NCBI RefSeq assembly: GCF_901709675.1
Contig: NC_051089.1
Coordinates: 17,170,008 to 17,234,007, forward strand
Source: Syngnathus acus
Taxonomy: Eukaryota > Chordata > Actinopteri > Syngnathiformes > Syngnathidae
Direction of reading: 5' to 3'
Length of the DNA stretch: 64,000 nt
A model generated the notes under the pieces. The model made no database searches. It saw only the letters and a list, made by a program, of their open reading frames with translations, and had not been told where the DNA came from. Shown here piece after piece: positions 1-10,585 of this stretch. The stretch's first letter is position 1; the number at the start of each line of letters is the position of its first letter. The position numbers and the translations under genes are program-made.

Positions 1-299
1 ATGTAATTGCACACCCCCATAGTTTTGTTAAAAAATAATTCTATTTAAAGCTTGAAATTGGAGGATAAATTGTTTGTCCACCATCATCCAGGTTCGTGCT
101 GCCCTACTGAGCTTTGTTCGTAATGTAATGAAGCCTGAACACAACTGAGGCGAAACGATATGAGTGACAATCAGAATCCAGTTGTTGGAACCGAATGCTC
201 GTTTGCCGATTAGATGACATCATGAATAACTAGTGGTGCAGCAGGAGCGTGCTGGCCCCATAACCCAGAGGTCTGATGGATCGAAACTGTCCTCTGCTA
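1..299 (+). repeat. End of a tRNA-iMet tandem array block
   Basis: The stretch matches the spacer and gene of the 433-bp array unit found again at 11640-11952 and 28229-38927, including the segment beginning with the C5 run after 'gcaca' and the segment 'gcgaaac'. It ends in a broken initiator tRNA copy. The window therefore opens inside or at the edge of another array block that continues to the left. Confidence 0.85.
233..299 (+). pseudogene. Initiator tRNA-Met pseudogene, 5'-truncated
   Basis: The copy lacks the first seven acceptor-stem bases. It carries an extra T in the 5' strand of the T arm and a changed 3' strand of the T stem. The same T-arm lesions occur in the copy at 11880-11952, so the two are closely related last-of-block copies. 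The anticodon loop with CAT is still readable. It is not expected to be functional. Confidence 0.85.
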
Positions 300-440
300 T
301 TTGGAACTTGTGGCGTTCGGAAACTGTTTATCAAGTCATACTTTTGAGACGAAATGTTGTGCGGATAATATTTTCCCCACGTTGGCTGTACTGCATGGAA
401 GTTGACCCATCCTCAATGCATCCAGTTCACAGGGCATATG
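300..440. repeat. Array 3' flank module
   Basis: This flank follows the last tRNA copy of a block and recurs after the last copies at 11953-12100 and 38928-39080. A diverged version lies at 8180-8300. It marks the downstream edge of each array block. No gene is seen in it. Confidence 0.75.
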
Positions 441-648
441 TATATTTCTGAGCACTTTGAAATAACAAATGTTTTTTGATATATGGCCTGAATAGCTTAA
501 TGACCCTTAAGGAACTGTTTAATGCATGCCCGATGATTTTCTAAATCACGGACACTGCCAAAGTCGTCTAAAAATGTTCAGTACTTGATTGTATCTTATG
601 TTTTGACTAATGCTAGACGCCAGTTTTCGATTACTACTGAAAGATATA

Positions 649-1450
649 CCGTAATTTTCGGACTATAAGTCGCGTTTTTTTTCATAGTTTGGGTGGGGGG
701 GCGACTTATACTCAGGAGCGACTTATATATGTTTTTTTTCACAAATTTTTACTTGATCATTAACACATCACTTACTTACAAGTATAGTTGACCACTTCAC
801 ATGTTAATTTTAGTATAGTTGATCACTTCACATGCTTTGATATCTTTATCTTGAACATATTCAAAACATGAAAAATAGAGAGAAAGAATCAAATAAAGTA
901 ATTAACACTTTAAAGCGCCATATACTCTGGACATGTCCTCTGTCACCAGGATGACATAAAGGACGAGAAATTTGATCGATGGATTTAATGATTTGGAGTG
1001 ACACTAATAGTTTAATAATATTGTTGTTTATGTGATAGTTATTTAAAATATAGTTTATATATCGTTGTATGGGCCTGTGGAATAATTTGAACTGCGGCGC
1101 GGCACACGGCATTGTTGACAAAGGACGATCGATGGATTTAATGAATTGGAGTGACACAGATGGTTTTATAAACGTGTTATTTATGTAATAGTTTTTTTTA
1201 AATAACTGAATGTTACGTCAGGCCCGTTCTCAGCTCCTCGTTTGTGTTTGTCACGTTAGCATACCGTATCGTTTAGCCTGTTGTTGCTCGTTCATGTCTG
1301 TTCTTGGTGTTGGATTTTGTCGAATAAATTGCCCCCCAAAATGCGACTTATACTCCAGAGCGACTTATATATGTTTTTTTTCACATTTTTGGGCATTTTA
1401 TGGCTGGTGCGACTTATACTCCGGTGCGATTTATAGTCCGAAGATTACGG
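649..1450. mobile_element. Non-autonomous TA-flanked DNA transposon (CCGTAATTTTCGG family)
   Basis: Terminal inverted repeats begin CCGTAATTTTCGGACTATA and end with the complement (one mismatch). TA flanks both ends (647-648, 1451-1452). The duplicate block at 20092-20102 has the empty site with a single TA. The interior is AT-rich with further inverted copies of a 'tataagtcgc' motif and has no transposase. TA duplication is typical of Tc1/mariner/pogo elements; the exact family is not assigned. Confidence 0.85.
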
Positions 1451-1452
1451 TA

Positions 1453-2394
1453 GTTGACAGCATGATTAAAGTAAGAATATGATGACGTAAGCAAGTACAT
1501 GGAGTATGAAAGAACAAACAAACAAAAACATGGTAAGTGGTGAGTACAAACTTTGCATAGTCAGGGAACATTAATAAATTGATGATGTCACAGCCAAAAG
1601 CTCACATGATTCCGCACAAAATGACAAAATTGAAAGAATGATGAATGGAAGAGATGCGACAGTGTATGTGCAAGAATGGAGGAGAATGTTTACAGGAAGG
1701 TCACTTGGAGATAAAACCAGCAGGTGCCAGAGGGAGACCCGGCCAAAGATGATCGTCAAGGCTGAAAGACGGAAAGGAAAACAACAGCCCCCACACACAT
1801 CGAATCGCCCATAATCAGCACCCACTCCCATGGAATCAAACTCTACTGCGAACTTGCCCCACCCCAAAGACTCATCACCCATCAAACTCGGCCCACACCG
1901 GCATGTGCAACTGAATATAAGCTGACCAAAGAACCTTGAACGTTGCCTTTTCTGAATGGAGACTTTCTGCTCTTGATCATGGTCGCACGAAAGGCCCAGC
2001 GCTGTATTGTACTTTCCTGAAAACAGAGCTTTCTTAACAAGAATTGTGATTGAACTCAACCAACCTGTGTAAGTCTAATTTCTGCTTCAGTGTCTGAGCC
2101 TTTTCCTACATCTGAAGAAATAAAACGAGCACGCAGTGAGTAAATTGGATAACAGGTGATTGGCTATGGCTTTTGCCGTGAGGCGCGGATAGCGCACTTC
2201 CCAAATATAGTGTGTTGATCTGCTGAGGCCTCACCATCCCTCATAACACAAATACACATCACTTGATATGCTTGTATTGAGTACGCATTCAAGCTTATAC
2301 AGCATGGAGTTGGAAAATATGCATAAAAATGACCATACGGTCAAAATGCGCACTTGCCTAGTAATTCTGCACACAGTGTACTATTTTTTTGTTT
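1453..2394. other. Unclassified duplicated spacer
   Basis: The segment is repeated at 20100-21050. Short open frames occur on both strands but none resembles a protein family I recognise, and they differ between the copies. I see no gene here. Confidence 0.5.
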
Positions 2395-3970
2395 TCAAAG
2401 TCAAAGTCAAAGTCTGCTTTATTGTTAATTTCTTCACATGTCAAGACATACAAAGAGATCGATATTACGTTTCCTACTGTCCCACGGTGACAAGACATTC
2501 AAGTAAACAATACAAAAAGTAAAAATGAGAAGGCACAATCAATGAATACATAAGAGCAATGAATAAATAAGAGCAACTTGGTGGAAATGGTGCAATTGTG
2601 CATACAGCAGACAGTCAGTATAATAGCGCAAAAGTACAGGAGGAGTAGTGCAAGTGGAGTAGTGCAAGGCAGCCATCGTGACCCAAAAGGCCAGGACGTC
2701 ATGTAGCCGAGGGGGGAGAGGGGGGAGAGAGTTCAGGATCAAACAAAGTGTGAGCGGGGTGACTCACATCACTCACAATCGTGGTCGCCTTGTGGGTTAG
2801 ATGGGAGGTGTAAATGTCCTTCAGGGAGGGGAGTGAAGCACCAATAATCCTACCGGCTGTGTTCACTATGCACTGCAGGGCCTTCCTGTTGTATTCGGTG
2901 CAGCTTCCACCCCACACAGCGACACAGCTGGAGAGGACGCTCTCAATGGTGCCTCGATAGAATGTGGTCATGATGGCTGGTGGAGCACTTGCTCGCCTGA
3001 GTTTCCGCAGGAAGTACAGGCGGCGCTGAGCTTTCTTCGCCAGTGATGCAGTGTTTGGTGGTCCAGGAGAGGTCTTCACTGATGTGCACCCCCAGGAATC
3101 TGGTGCTGCTCACTCTCTCCACCACAGCACCGTCTATGGTCAGTGGCAGGTGATGGGTGTGACCCTTCCGGAAGTCAACAACAATCTCCTTGGTCTTGAC
3201 GACGTTCAGCAGGAGGTTGTCCCTGCACCACGTGGTCAGAAGGTCGACCTCCAACCTGTATTGAGTCTCGCTGCCCTTGGTGATGAGACCCACCAGAGTT
3301 GTGTCATCAGCAAATTTCACGACGCGGTTGTTGCTGTAGGTTGCAGTGCAGTCATGCGTCAGCAGGGTGAAGAGCAGCGGACTGAGCACGCAGCCTTGGG
3401 GGGCCCCCGTGCTCAGCGTGATGCTGCTTGAGATACTGTCGTCAACACGTAGTACTTGAGGCCTCTGACAGAGGAAGTCCAGTAGCCAGTTGCAGAGGTA
3501 GGTACTGAGTCCCAGTTTGTCGAGTTTGCAGATGAGTCGTTGTGGTACAATGGTGTTAAAAGCAGAACTGAAGTCCACAAACAGCAATCTCACATACGAG
3601 TCTCTTTTTTTCCAGGTGGGTGAGGGCTAAGTGGAGGACAGAGCAGATTGCATCCTCAGAGGACCGTTTGGCTCGGTATGCAAACTGGAAGGGGTCAAGG
3701 GTGGGGGGCGAGAATGGATCTGATGTGTGTCATGACAAGCTGCTCAAAGCACTTCATGATGATGGGTGTCAGTGCCACGGGGGGGTAGTCATTGAAGCAG
3801 GATGGGGCAGTTTTCTTCGGCACAGGTATGACGGTGGCAACCTTGAAACATGATGGGACGATGGCTTGCTGCAGGGAAGTGTTAAAGATGTCTGTGAAGA
3901 CACCCTTAAGCTCCTCAGCGCAGTCCTTCAGCGCTCGACTTGGGATGTTGTCTGGGTCTGCTGCCTTACG
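2395..3970 (-). mobile_element. L2-type LINE, 5'-truncated, decayed
   Basis: On the minus strand the frames encode reverse transcriptase with [24 protein letters not shown] and [10 protein letters not shown] motifs, followed by a C-terminal region with FLGVHI. The 3' end at low coordinates reads as a polyadenylation-like AATAAAG followed by CAGACTTTGACTTTGAC, a tail common to fish L2-like LINEs. Frameshifts near 2950-3080 and a missing 5' half make it inactive. A parallel copy lies at 21052-22602. Confidence 0.85.
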
Positions 3971-4704
3971 GTATAGGTATACTTTAGAAAACCAAGGAGC
4001 ATCTAAAAAACTGAACTATTTTACACTTTATACTCTTTATTGCTGACATACCTGATTTATTGTGTGGTGAAATGGGGAAACAGAAATGTTATTAAAACTT
4101 TACAGTGGGTATTAGACTGCTGTGCATACATTATTATTGTCTCTTGCAGTGTTTAGGTTTCATATTAATTTATGACTACTACTCTTAGTTTTGTAATTTC
4201 TTTGAACTGAAAGTGGTGGTTTGTTAAATACAAATGTATTCAGAGTAGACTCACCACAAGGAAGTAATCTTAAATAAATAACAGGCTTCTCAAAAACAGA
4301 AACAAAACTATCATATGACATGCGAATGCCGATATGCTGACGCCAAAAAGGCTTAACTGGATTCTCTTGGGTGAAGCTATTTGTATGGTCCAATTCATTT
4401 TAAATATCTAGTTTCACTCTCTGTGACGAAAACAGGCTTTTGATATGTGCATCGCAGGTATGAAGGTCAAAAAGGAGGAATGTAGTCCTGTAAACTCGAA
4501 CAAGAACAAATATCCAAGTGAGGTAGGAGGCACGTCTTTGGTTTACGAATTACCTTTGGAAAAATTTGTTGGGGGCTGCGTAAGGTAAACGTGCTGATTG
4601 GAAATAGTACTACTGCAATGCACTTGACATTGCTAGACACGCCCACTGGACTCGTGGTATTGGTATTCGTATTAGTATTCGGCATTGAAGGACGTAGCCT
4701 GTTA
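3971..4704. other. Unclassified duplicated segment with one conserved minus-strand frame
   Basis: The segment recurs at 22603-23334. A minus-strand frame (4160-4393, 77 codons) is kept in both copies with few amino-acid changes. It contains a GGTGAGT that could act as a splice donor after 'LRLLPCG'. I do not recognise the protein. It may be a captured exon or chance. Confidence 0.3.
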
Positions 4705-5251
4705 CCGTATTTTTCGGACTAAAAGTCGCTCCGGAATATAGGTCGCATTAGCCATAAAATGCACAATAACGTGAAAAAAAACATATATAAGTCGCTCCGG
4801 AGTATAAGTCGCATTTTGGGGGAAATTTATTCGACAAAATCCAACACCAAGAACAGACATGAACGAGCAACAACAGGCTAAACGATAGGTATGCTAACGT
4901 GACATAAACAGAAACGAAGAGCTGAGAACGGGCCTGACGTAACATTCAGAGTTATTCAAATAACTATTACATAAATAACACGTTTATAAAACCATCTGTG
5001 TCACTCCAATTCATTAAATCCATCGATCGTCCTTTATGTCAACAATGGGTGCGCGCTGGTGTCGGCGCTTGCACTTCAAAATATTCCACAGGCCCATATA
5101 ACGATATATAAATTATATATCAAATAACTATTACATAAGCAATAATATTATCAAACCATCTGTGTCACTCCAAATCATTAAATCCATCGATCAAATTCCT
5201 CGTCCTTTGTCAACAACGCCGCGCGTGCGCCCTGACGTCAGCATCGTCGTT
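4705..5251. mobile_element. TA-type DNA transposon fragment, cut by a LINE
   Basis: One end starts CCGTATTTTTCGGACT with TA before it and is followed by the same 'tataagtcgc' repeats as at 649. The other end is missing because an L2-type LINE starts at 5252. The same arrangement is present at 23335-23885, so both insertions are older than the duplication. Confidence 0.75.
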
Positions 5252-7637
5252 ATTCAAGATTCAAGAGTTTTTTATTCGCCATGTTTGAGCGTGCCAAACA
5301 AGGAATTTGACTTCGATAAATCACAGCCTCTGTTCAACATTTAGGTGACTAACAACGCTCAGGACATGTGAAAAATGGCAAATATTCTCAAACATCCCCT
5401 GATCTTAAACTCCTAAGAGGGCAAGGAAAAACTCAAAACTCCAGCTAGGGGAAATGAGAAACCTTGAGAAGAGACCACAGATGGGAGGGTCCCTCTTCCA
5501 GGATGACCAGGCTGCAATGGATGCAGAGAAGACACATAGTACAAACAGTGTAGACAATTCAAAAAAGGTGTGGAGAGCAGGATGTTATTGCACAGTAATG
5601 ACTCTGAGACTCTAAGAGTGGTGTGAGTTCATCAGAGCAACAGCCTGGGGGAATAAGCTGTCTCTGTGTCTGCTGGTTTTGGCGTACAGAGCTCTATAAC
5701 GCCATCCGGAGGGGAGTAGTTCAAACAGACTGCAACTTGGGTGAGAAGGGTCTGTAGAGATGTTCCTTGCACGTTTCCTGGTCCTGGACAGGTACAAGTC
5801 TTGGATAGATGGGAGGTTGATTCCAATTATCTTTTCTGCAGTCCTGATTGTCCGTTGCAGTCTGTGCTTGTCTTGTTTGGAGGCCGATCCAAACCAGACA
5901 GTGATGGAGGAGCAGAGGACAGACTGGATGGTGGCAGTGTAGAAGGTCTTCAGAAGCTCTCGCGGCAGGTTGAACTTCTTGAGCTGTCTCAGGAAGTACA
6001 GCCTCTGCTGGGCCTTCTTCCGGACAGAGTCTATGTGGCCGGTCCATTTCAGGTCCCGAGAGATTGTGGTTCCCAAGAACTTGAAGGTGTCTGTGGAGAG
6101 AATAGTATTACTGCGGCTAGTGAGGGGTAAAGGTGGTGAAGGGTCTCGCCTGAAGTCCACTGTCATCTCCACGGTCTTGAGCGGGTTCAGCTCCAGGTGG
6201 TTTTGGCTGCACCAGTGGACCAGCCGCTCCACCTCCTGTCTGTACGCAGTCTCATCACCGTCCTGGATCAGTCCGATGAGAGTGGTGTCGTCTGCATACT
6301 TCAGGAGCTTCACAGGAGAGTCACCTGAGGAGAAATCGTTGGTGTAGACTAGCAGTGGGGAGAGGACGCACCCCTGAGGGGCTGCAGTATTGGTGGTCCG
6401 GGTGTCAGATGTGATGCCCCCCAGCTTCACATGCTGTCTCCTGTTGGTCAGGAAGCTGGTGATCCACTGACAGGTGGAGGCAGGCACCCCAAGCTGGATG
6501 AGCCTCTGTTGGAGGATGTCAGGAGCGATGGTGTTGAACGCCGAGCTGAAGTCCACAAACAGGATCCTGGCGTACGTTCCTGGGGTGTCCAGGTGGTGCA
6601 GGATGTAGTGCAGTCCCATGTTGACCGCATCATCCACTGACCTGTTTGCCCGGTAGGCAAACTGGAGGGGGTCAAGCAGGGGGCCCGTGACCTCCTTCAG
6701 GTGGTTCAGCACTAACCTCTCGAAAGATTTCATGACCACAGATGTCAGTGCGACGGGTCTATAGTCATTCAAACCTGTGATGGCGGGCTTCTTGGCCACT
6801 GGAACGATGGTGGAGCTCTTGAAGCACGAGGGCACCTCACACAGCTCCAGAGAACGGTTGAAGATCCGTGAAAAGGTGGGCGCCAGCTGCTCAGCGCAGA
6901 CTTTCAAGCAGGAAGGTGACACGCCGTCTGGGCCCGGTGCCTTCCTGATCTTTTGTCTCCGGAACATCTGGCGCACTTCCTCCTCGCGCATCTGGAGTGC
7001 GGGCGCGGCCTCTGCAAGAGAGAGAGTGGGTGACAACGTTGATAGAGGTGTGGACAGAGCAGTTGTGGGGGGAGGTGAGTATGTAGATTGTGCTGCAGGA
7101 AGTCCCGTTGTGTTGGAGGACCGATCAAACCTGCAGTAGAACCTGTTTAGCTGGTTAGCAAGCCTTGGGCTCTCCACAGGACGGGGGGTTCGTTTCTTGA
7201 AGCCCGTGATGCTCTGCAGACCTTTCCACACTGTTGAGGGATCAGGATTGGCAGAGAGATGTCTCTCCAGGCTCTCCCCGTAACACCTGGCTTTCCAGAC
7301 CTCTCGGTTCAGTGTGTTTCTGGTCTGCTTGAACAGGTCGCGGTCGCCGCTCCTGTAGGGCCTCCTCCTTGACTTTGCGCAGCCTCCTGAGGTTCGGTGT
7401 AAACCGAGGTTTGTCGTTGTTGTCCGTGCAGAAGGTCTTAGTCTGCACACACAGATCCTCACAAAAACTGATGTATGATGTGACAGTGTCAGTGAGTTCA
7501 TGCAGGTCTGAAGTTGCAGCTTCAAAAACTCCCCAATCGGTGCAGTCAAAGCAGGCTTGGAGGTCCTGCCTTGACTCCACTGTCCACTTCCTCACAGTCC
7601 TCACCACAGGCTTAGAAGTTTTTAGTTTCTGCCTGTA
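5252..7637 (-). mobile_element. L2-type LINE (second family), 5' end lost
   Basis: The element runs on the minus strand. Its 3' tail at 5252 reads CTTGAATCTTGAAT in its own sense. The 3' UTR, reverse transcriptase and part of the linker to the endonuclease are present. It stops abruptly at 7637 where a different transposon begins, whereas the copy at 23886-27224 continues through the endonuclease domain. The insertion site is shared with that copy. Confidence 0.88.
5612..7549 (-). CDS. L2-type LINE reverse transcriptase ORF, partial (645 codons)
   Basis: This is the longest unbroken frame of the element. After an N-terminal linker (about residues 1-190, with [14 protein letters not shown] near 205) come the reverse-transcriptase blocks: [11 protein letters not shown] near 330, [12 protein letters not shown] near 385 and [10 protein letters not shown] with the catalytic YADD near 415. 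A C-terminal segment with [12 protein letters not shown] follows. The apurinic endonuclease domain expected upstream is absent because the element is truncated at 7637. A deletion beside the QGCVLSPLL motif shortens the next strand compared with the copy at 24246-25379. The protein would be expected to copy LINE RNA at the target site, but without endonuclease this copy is very unlikely to move. Confidence 0.7.
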   Translation of the reverse strand: MTAPIGEFLKLQLQTCMNSLTLSHHTSVFVRICVCRLRPSARTTTTNLGLHRTSGGCAKSRRRPYRSGDRDLFKQTRNTLNREVWKARCYGESLERHLSANPDPSTVWKGLQSITGFKKRTPRPVESPRLANQLNRFYCRFDRSSNTTGLPAAQSTYSPPPTTALSTPLSTLSPTLSLAEAAPALQMREEEVRQMFRRQKIRKAPGPDGVSPSCLKVCAEQLAPTFSRIFNRSLELCEVPSCFKSSTIVPVAKKPAITGLNDYRPVALTSVVMKSFERLVLNHLKEVTGPLLDPLQFAYRANRSVDDAVNMGLHYILHHLDTPGTYARILFVDFSSAFNTIAPDILQQRLIQLGVPASTCQWITSFLTNRRQHVKLGGITSDTRTTNTAAPQGCVLSPLLVYTNDFSSGDSPVKLLKYADDTTLIGLIQDGDETAYRQEVERLVHWCSQNHLELNPLKTVEMTVDFRRDPSPPLPLTSRSNTILSTDTFKFLGTTISRDLKWTGHIDSVRKKAQQRLYFLRQLKKFNLPRELLKTFYTATIQSVLCSSITVWFGSASKQDKHRLQRTIRTAEKIIGINLPSIQDLYLSRTRKRARNISTDPSHPSCSLFELLPSGWRYRALYAKTSRHRDSLFPQAVALMNSHHS

Positions 7638-7641
7638 GGCA

Positions 7642-8165
7642 CGTTGTCACGATGCGATATCATATCGATACAAAGAACCGCGATACGATATTTGCCGATA
7701 TCTTAAAGCCTGCTGTGATTCATTCACGATACATCACAATATAGTGCTCTACGATCGATATAGAACAATATCCTGATTTATAACAATTCATACGCAAAAT
7801 CAACAAGGTACTGCAAACTCTTTATTTAGGAAATTACAAAGTGCTTCCAAACGAATGACTTGAAGCCCAAAGGGGAGCGAATTTCCTCGTCTTCTTGGAC
7901 ACTAGCCATAGCACCAGCCCAGGAGCCGCGTAGTTGTCGGCTCCCCTTTCACGTGCCTGCTCTGCTCACAACACAACACGCCGCGCACTTCTCCCGGAAA
8001 GAGGAAACAAGCAACAATGAACTGGATTTCAAAATAAAGTCGCGTCTAATGTCCGAGGTCAAAAACGGGCGATATAGATCGATGTTTACGTTTAGCATCG
8101 ATGCCAACAAATCGTAGAGCATTATATCGATTAATCGATGTGTATCGATGAATCGTTACACCACT
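7642..8165. mobile_element. Probable non-autonomous hAT-like DNA transposon
   Basis: Both ends carry diverged inverted repeats built from ATCGATAC motifs; the right end reads GTGTAACGATTCATCGATAC on the complement, a form common at fish hAT ends. No transposase frame is seen. It replaces the 5' part of the LINE in copy A of the duplication; copy B lacks it. The exact ends and target duplication are not clear to me. Confidence 0.5.
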
Positions 8166-8170
8166 ACTCC

Positions 8171-8305
8171 AAACTTCTTTCAAGTGTTACTCTTTATTGT
8201 GGCGTTCAGACTGTCTACACGTCGATCGTTGCACATAGAAGTTGACGCATCGTCAATTACGTTTCACATGGAATATGTGTGCCTTCTTTCACCGGTCTCC
8301 TCATG
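8171..8305. repeat. Diverged array 3' flank module
   Basis: The order of motifs (ttgtggcgtt, aagttgac, catcgtcaat, ccttctttcacc) parallels the flank downstream of the last tRNA-iMet copies at 300-440 and 11953-12100. A tRNA-iMet gene probably once stood to its left. No gene remains. Confidence 0.5.
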
Positions 8306-8354
8306 AGAGACTGGAGCCTTAATTCAGTGCTTTAAACCGCTCGGCCACACTACC
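8296..8354 (-). pseudogene. tRNA-Leu (AAG) pseudogene, 3' part lost
   Basis: On the minus strand the sequence starts GGTAGTGTGGCCGAGCGG, keeps an A box and an anticodon loop with AAG, and runs into the long variable arm before homology ends. The T arm and 3' acceptor strand are missing. The related copy at 27434-27478 is shorter still. Confidence 0.75.
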
Positions 8355-8473
8355 TAGAATCCTCAACTTCAATTTAAGATGCAGATGCCAAGTGCCTGTT
8401 GCGGCCCTGAAACAAGATTTGCAAGCGTTTGTGTCTCACTTGGTTCAGGACTCTCAATATTTAACAATCAAAT

Positions 8474-8637
8474 CAGGGAGAGCGCGGACGCAGTTCCCCA
8501 CTCTCAAAAATTACGCAGTCGAGATTCCCGCATTTGGAGAATTCGCAGGGGTCAATGTGACCGTCAGTGCAATGGGCACATTTCACCCTGGGTGAACCAC
8601 CTTCGTGATCACAGTGTCACTCCTGCCAGGTTAGGTC
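8474..8637 (-). ncRNA. U1 snRNA copy (variant or pseudogene), 164 nt
   Basis: Read on the minus strand, the stretch aligns end to end with vertebrate U1: the stem-loop I region GATCACGAAGGTGGTT, the GACCCCTGCGA stretch, the ACTCGACTGC region and the terminal GCGCTCTCCCTG. The length equals that of human U1. Two of the nine bases that pair with 5' splice sites differ (expected ACTTACCTG, seen CCTAACCTG), and the first two bases differ as well. Pairing to normal introns would be weakened, so this is either a diverged variant or a pseudogene. In the duplicate block only about 18 bases of its 3' end survive near 27597-27614. Confidence 0.85.
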
Positions 8638-8741
8638 TTATGCCTGGGCACGCGACCACTTATTTTACATCCTCTCTGTTACATGACGGTGCCATTTGTA
8701 AACTAGCGAATGATGTGAGTGATGGTACTAGTGGATTAAAA

Positions 8742-8804
<63 letters not shown>

Positions 8805-9127
8805 TGTGCGTGTGTGTGCGTGCGTGCGTGTGTGTACTACTCACTGGGCATAAGAGGTCACAGGCGCAACGGTGGAGCATGCAACCGCCGAATAAGCTAA
8901 TGCCACAAGCCTCTGGTGATGGTCGCACCCTGGGTTTGACTCACTGGAACTCGTGAGCAGTAGAGCAGATGTTTGTCAGCCAAATGTCCGTCTGGCTGAC
9001 CTGAACGCCTTGTTTTCTTCTCCCAAGCCCGCCATGAAAAATTGAGCAGTTTTCATGAGTCAAAGAGCATCCGAATGGTCCTAGCTGCGTTTTATTGAAT
9101 TTGCATTTCAATTGACCAACATAGGAA
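8638..9127. other. Spacer between U1 and U2 copies
   Basis: Apart from the TG microsatellite no repeat or gene is recognised. Because the U1 copy is transcribed to the left, its promoter elements would be expected just right of 8637; I could not identify a clear PSE or DSE. Confidence 0.4.
8742..8825. repeat. (TG)n microsatellite
   Basis: An almost pure run of TG dinucleotides, with a few interruptions (TT, GC) near its right end. It generates spurious Cys-Val frames on the + strand. Confidence 0.97.
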
Positions 9128-9314
9128 GGTGCACCAGTCCCTGATATACTGAATTACGGGGCTGATGCACAGAGTGGGCAGAGCAAGCACTGAATCCCAT
9201 CTCCCTGTTCCAAAAAGCAATTTAATATGAAGTCCCTCAAAGGGGACATATCAGATATTAAACTGATAAGAACAGATACTACACTTGATCTTAGCCAAAA
9301 GGCCAAGAAGTGAT
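9128..9314 (-). ncRNA. U2 snRNA copy, 187 nt
   Basis: The minus strand aligns over its whole length with vertebrate U2. It carries the GGCCTTTTGGCTAAGATCAA block, the branch-point pairing element GTAGTA, the stem IIa region and the terminal GGTGCACC. Two substitutions lie in the first ten bases (human ATCGCTTCTCGG, here ATCACTTCTTGG). The Sm site region reads GCTTTTTGG rather than GATTTTTGG. The long middle part has many substitutions, though some look compensatory. It is full length but diverged, so activity is uncertain. The duplicate at 27622-27690 keeps only the 5' third. Confidence 0.88.
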
Positions 9315-9680
9315 GGAGTATCCGAGTGACGGACTCGCTTACAGGCTTCCCTGCCTACCCATTCTCACCGACAGGTACAGTACGGCACAGAGTGCTACTC
9401 TTCTGGGCATTGGTATATCGGCAAAATTTGTCTGCTCACTTATTTGTTCACTCTTCTTCACCCGCAGTCATGCATATAGTTCACGAGGCATATACGTATA
9501 TACCTCATTTCAGCAGTCTCTATCCAAATACACAGTGTAGGTACCTATTAAATGGGTTGTCCAGATGAACATGAAAGGCAAAGATTGATATTTCGCAAAG
9601 CACTTTCCAAGGTCATCATACCTAACAACTACACTGACCTTAGTTAGACCAGAAGAATAGAGCGGGCCTGATGCCAAAGG
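9315..9680. repeat. U2 upstream region with shared module
   Basis: This region lies 5' of the U2 copy and recurs at 27691-28056. Its part at about 9468-9560 (motifs tcatgcat, agttcacgaggcat, ccaaatacacagtgtag, cctattaaatggg) resembles the module downstream of the tRNA-iMet blocks at 12065-12150 and 39045-39120. No coding gene is seen. Promoter elements of U2 should lie here but I could not define them. Confidence 0.55.
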
Positions 9681-10160
9681 GGCAGTGGTGGGTTTTGACC
9701 TGACACCTCAGGAGAGACTAGAGCAGGGGTGGCCAACCAGTCAGAGACTAAGAGCCACATTTTTTTACTGTGTACCGCAAAGAGCCCCCCCCCCCCCCCC
9801 CCCTCCCCGAATGGGTTTGCCCCTCCTCCTTTGCGGGATTTCACCTCATGCGCATGCGCGTTTGACGGAAATACCATATTGAACTCAAGCGAAGCGAACA
9901 CGCAGCGTTTGACGAAAATACCATATTGAACTCAAGCGAAGCGAACACGCACAAATACAAACAAATAAACCCACAAATGTTGATATGAACGTAAAGGAGC
10001 CGCAGGAAACCCGGCAAGGAGCCGCATGCGGCTCGCGAGCCGAACGTAAAGGAGCCGCATAAAACCCGGCAAAGAGCCGCATGCGGCTCGCGAGTCGCGG
10101 GTTGGCCACCCCTGGACTAGAGCCTTAACCCAGCATTTTAGACCGCTCTGCCATACTACC
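9681..10160 (-). pseudogene. tRNA-Leu (AAG) pseudogene split by a hAT element
   Basis: The two halves (10115-10160 with the 5' part, 9681-9723 with the 3' part) join into the tRNA-Leu-like sequence seen uninterrupted at 28057-28137. The insertion falls in the anticodon arm just after the AAG loop and leaves an 8-bp duplication, GACTAGAG. The T loop and acceptor stem were already mismatched, so the gene was probably dead before the insertion. Confidence 0.88.
9724..10114. mobile_element. hAT-type MITE with perfect 8-bp target duplication
   Basis: The ends are perfect 15-bp inverted repeats, CAGGGGTGGCCAACC. Direct repeats GACTAGAG flank it at 9716-9723 and 10115-10122. The empty site with a single GACTGGAG exists at 28092-28099. 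The interior has a C homopolymer, a tandemly repeated segment containing 'ccatattgaactcaagcg' and repeated GCCGCATGCGGCTCGCGAG motifs. No transposase is encoded. Confidence 0.96.
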
Positions 10161-10585
10161 GATCACCTACGTTTTCTACATTGAATTTAGTTGACAATTA
10201 GAATAGATATTGCCACGTACAACGAAATTTAAAAGTGCCAACCGATCAGTGCATCTGCTAAAATAAAACAATAAAAAAATACAAGCTAAAAGTCTTTACA
10301 AACTAAAAACCACACAAAAAAATATACACAAACAAGTGACATGTAACTGCACACCCCCATAGTTTTGTTAAAAAATGATTCTATTTAAAGCGGGAAATTG
10401 GAGGATAAATTGTTTCTCCACCAGCATCCAGGTTAGTGCTGCTCTACTGAGCTTTGTTCATAATGTAATGAAGCCTGAACACAACTGAGGCGAAACAATA
10501 TGAGTGACAATCAGAATCCAGTTGCGAATTGGAACCAAATGCTCGTTTGCCGATTAGGGGACATCATGAATGACTAGTGCTGAGC

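Larger units (their letters stand above)
441..7637. repeat. Segmental duplication, copy A
   Basis: The block is colinear with 19852-26275. It contains the same LINE insertions at the same places. Copy A additionally holds a TA-flanked DNA transposon (649-1450) that copy B lacks, and copy B lacks or adds other short stretches. Shared LINE insertions predate the duplication; private ones postdate it. Confidence 0.9.

Noticed and set aside
8379-8956. Plus-strand frames with long Cys-Val runs
   Set aside because: They arise from the TG microsatellite and lie antisense to the U1 copy.
9644-9929. Proline- and glycine-rich frames on both strands
   Set aside because: They come from the C homopolymer inside the hAT MITE.
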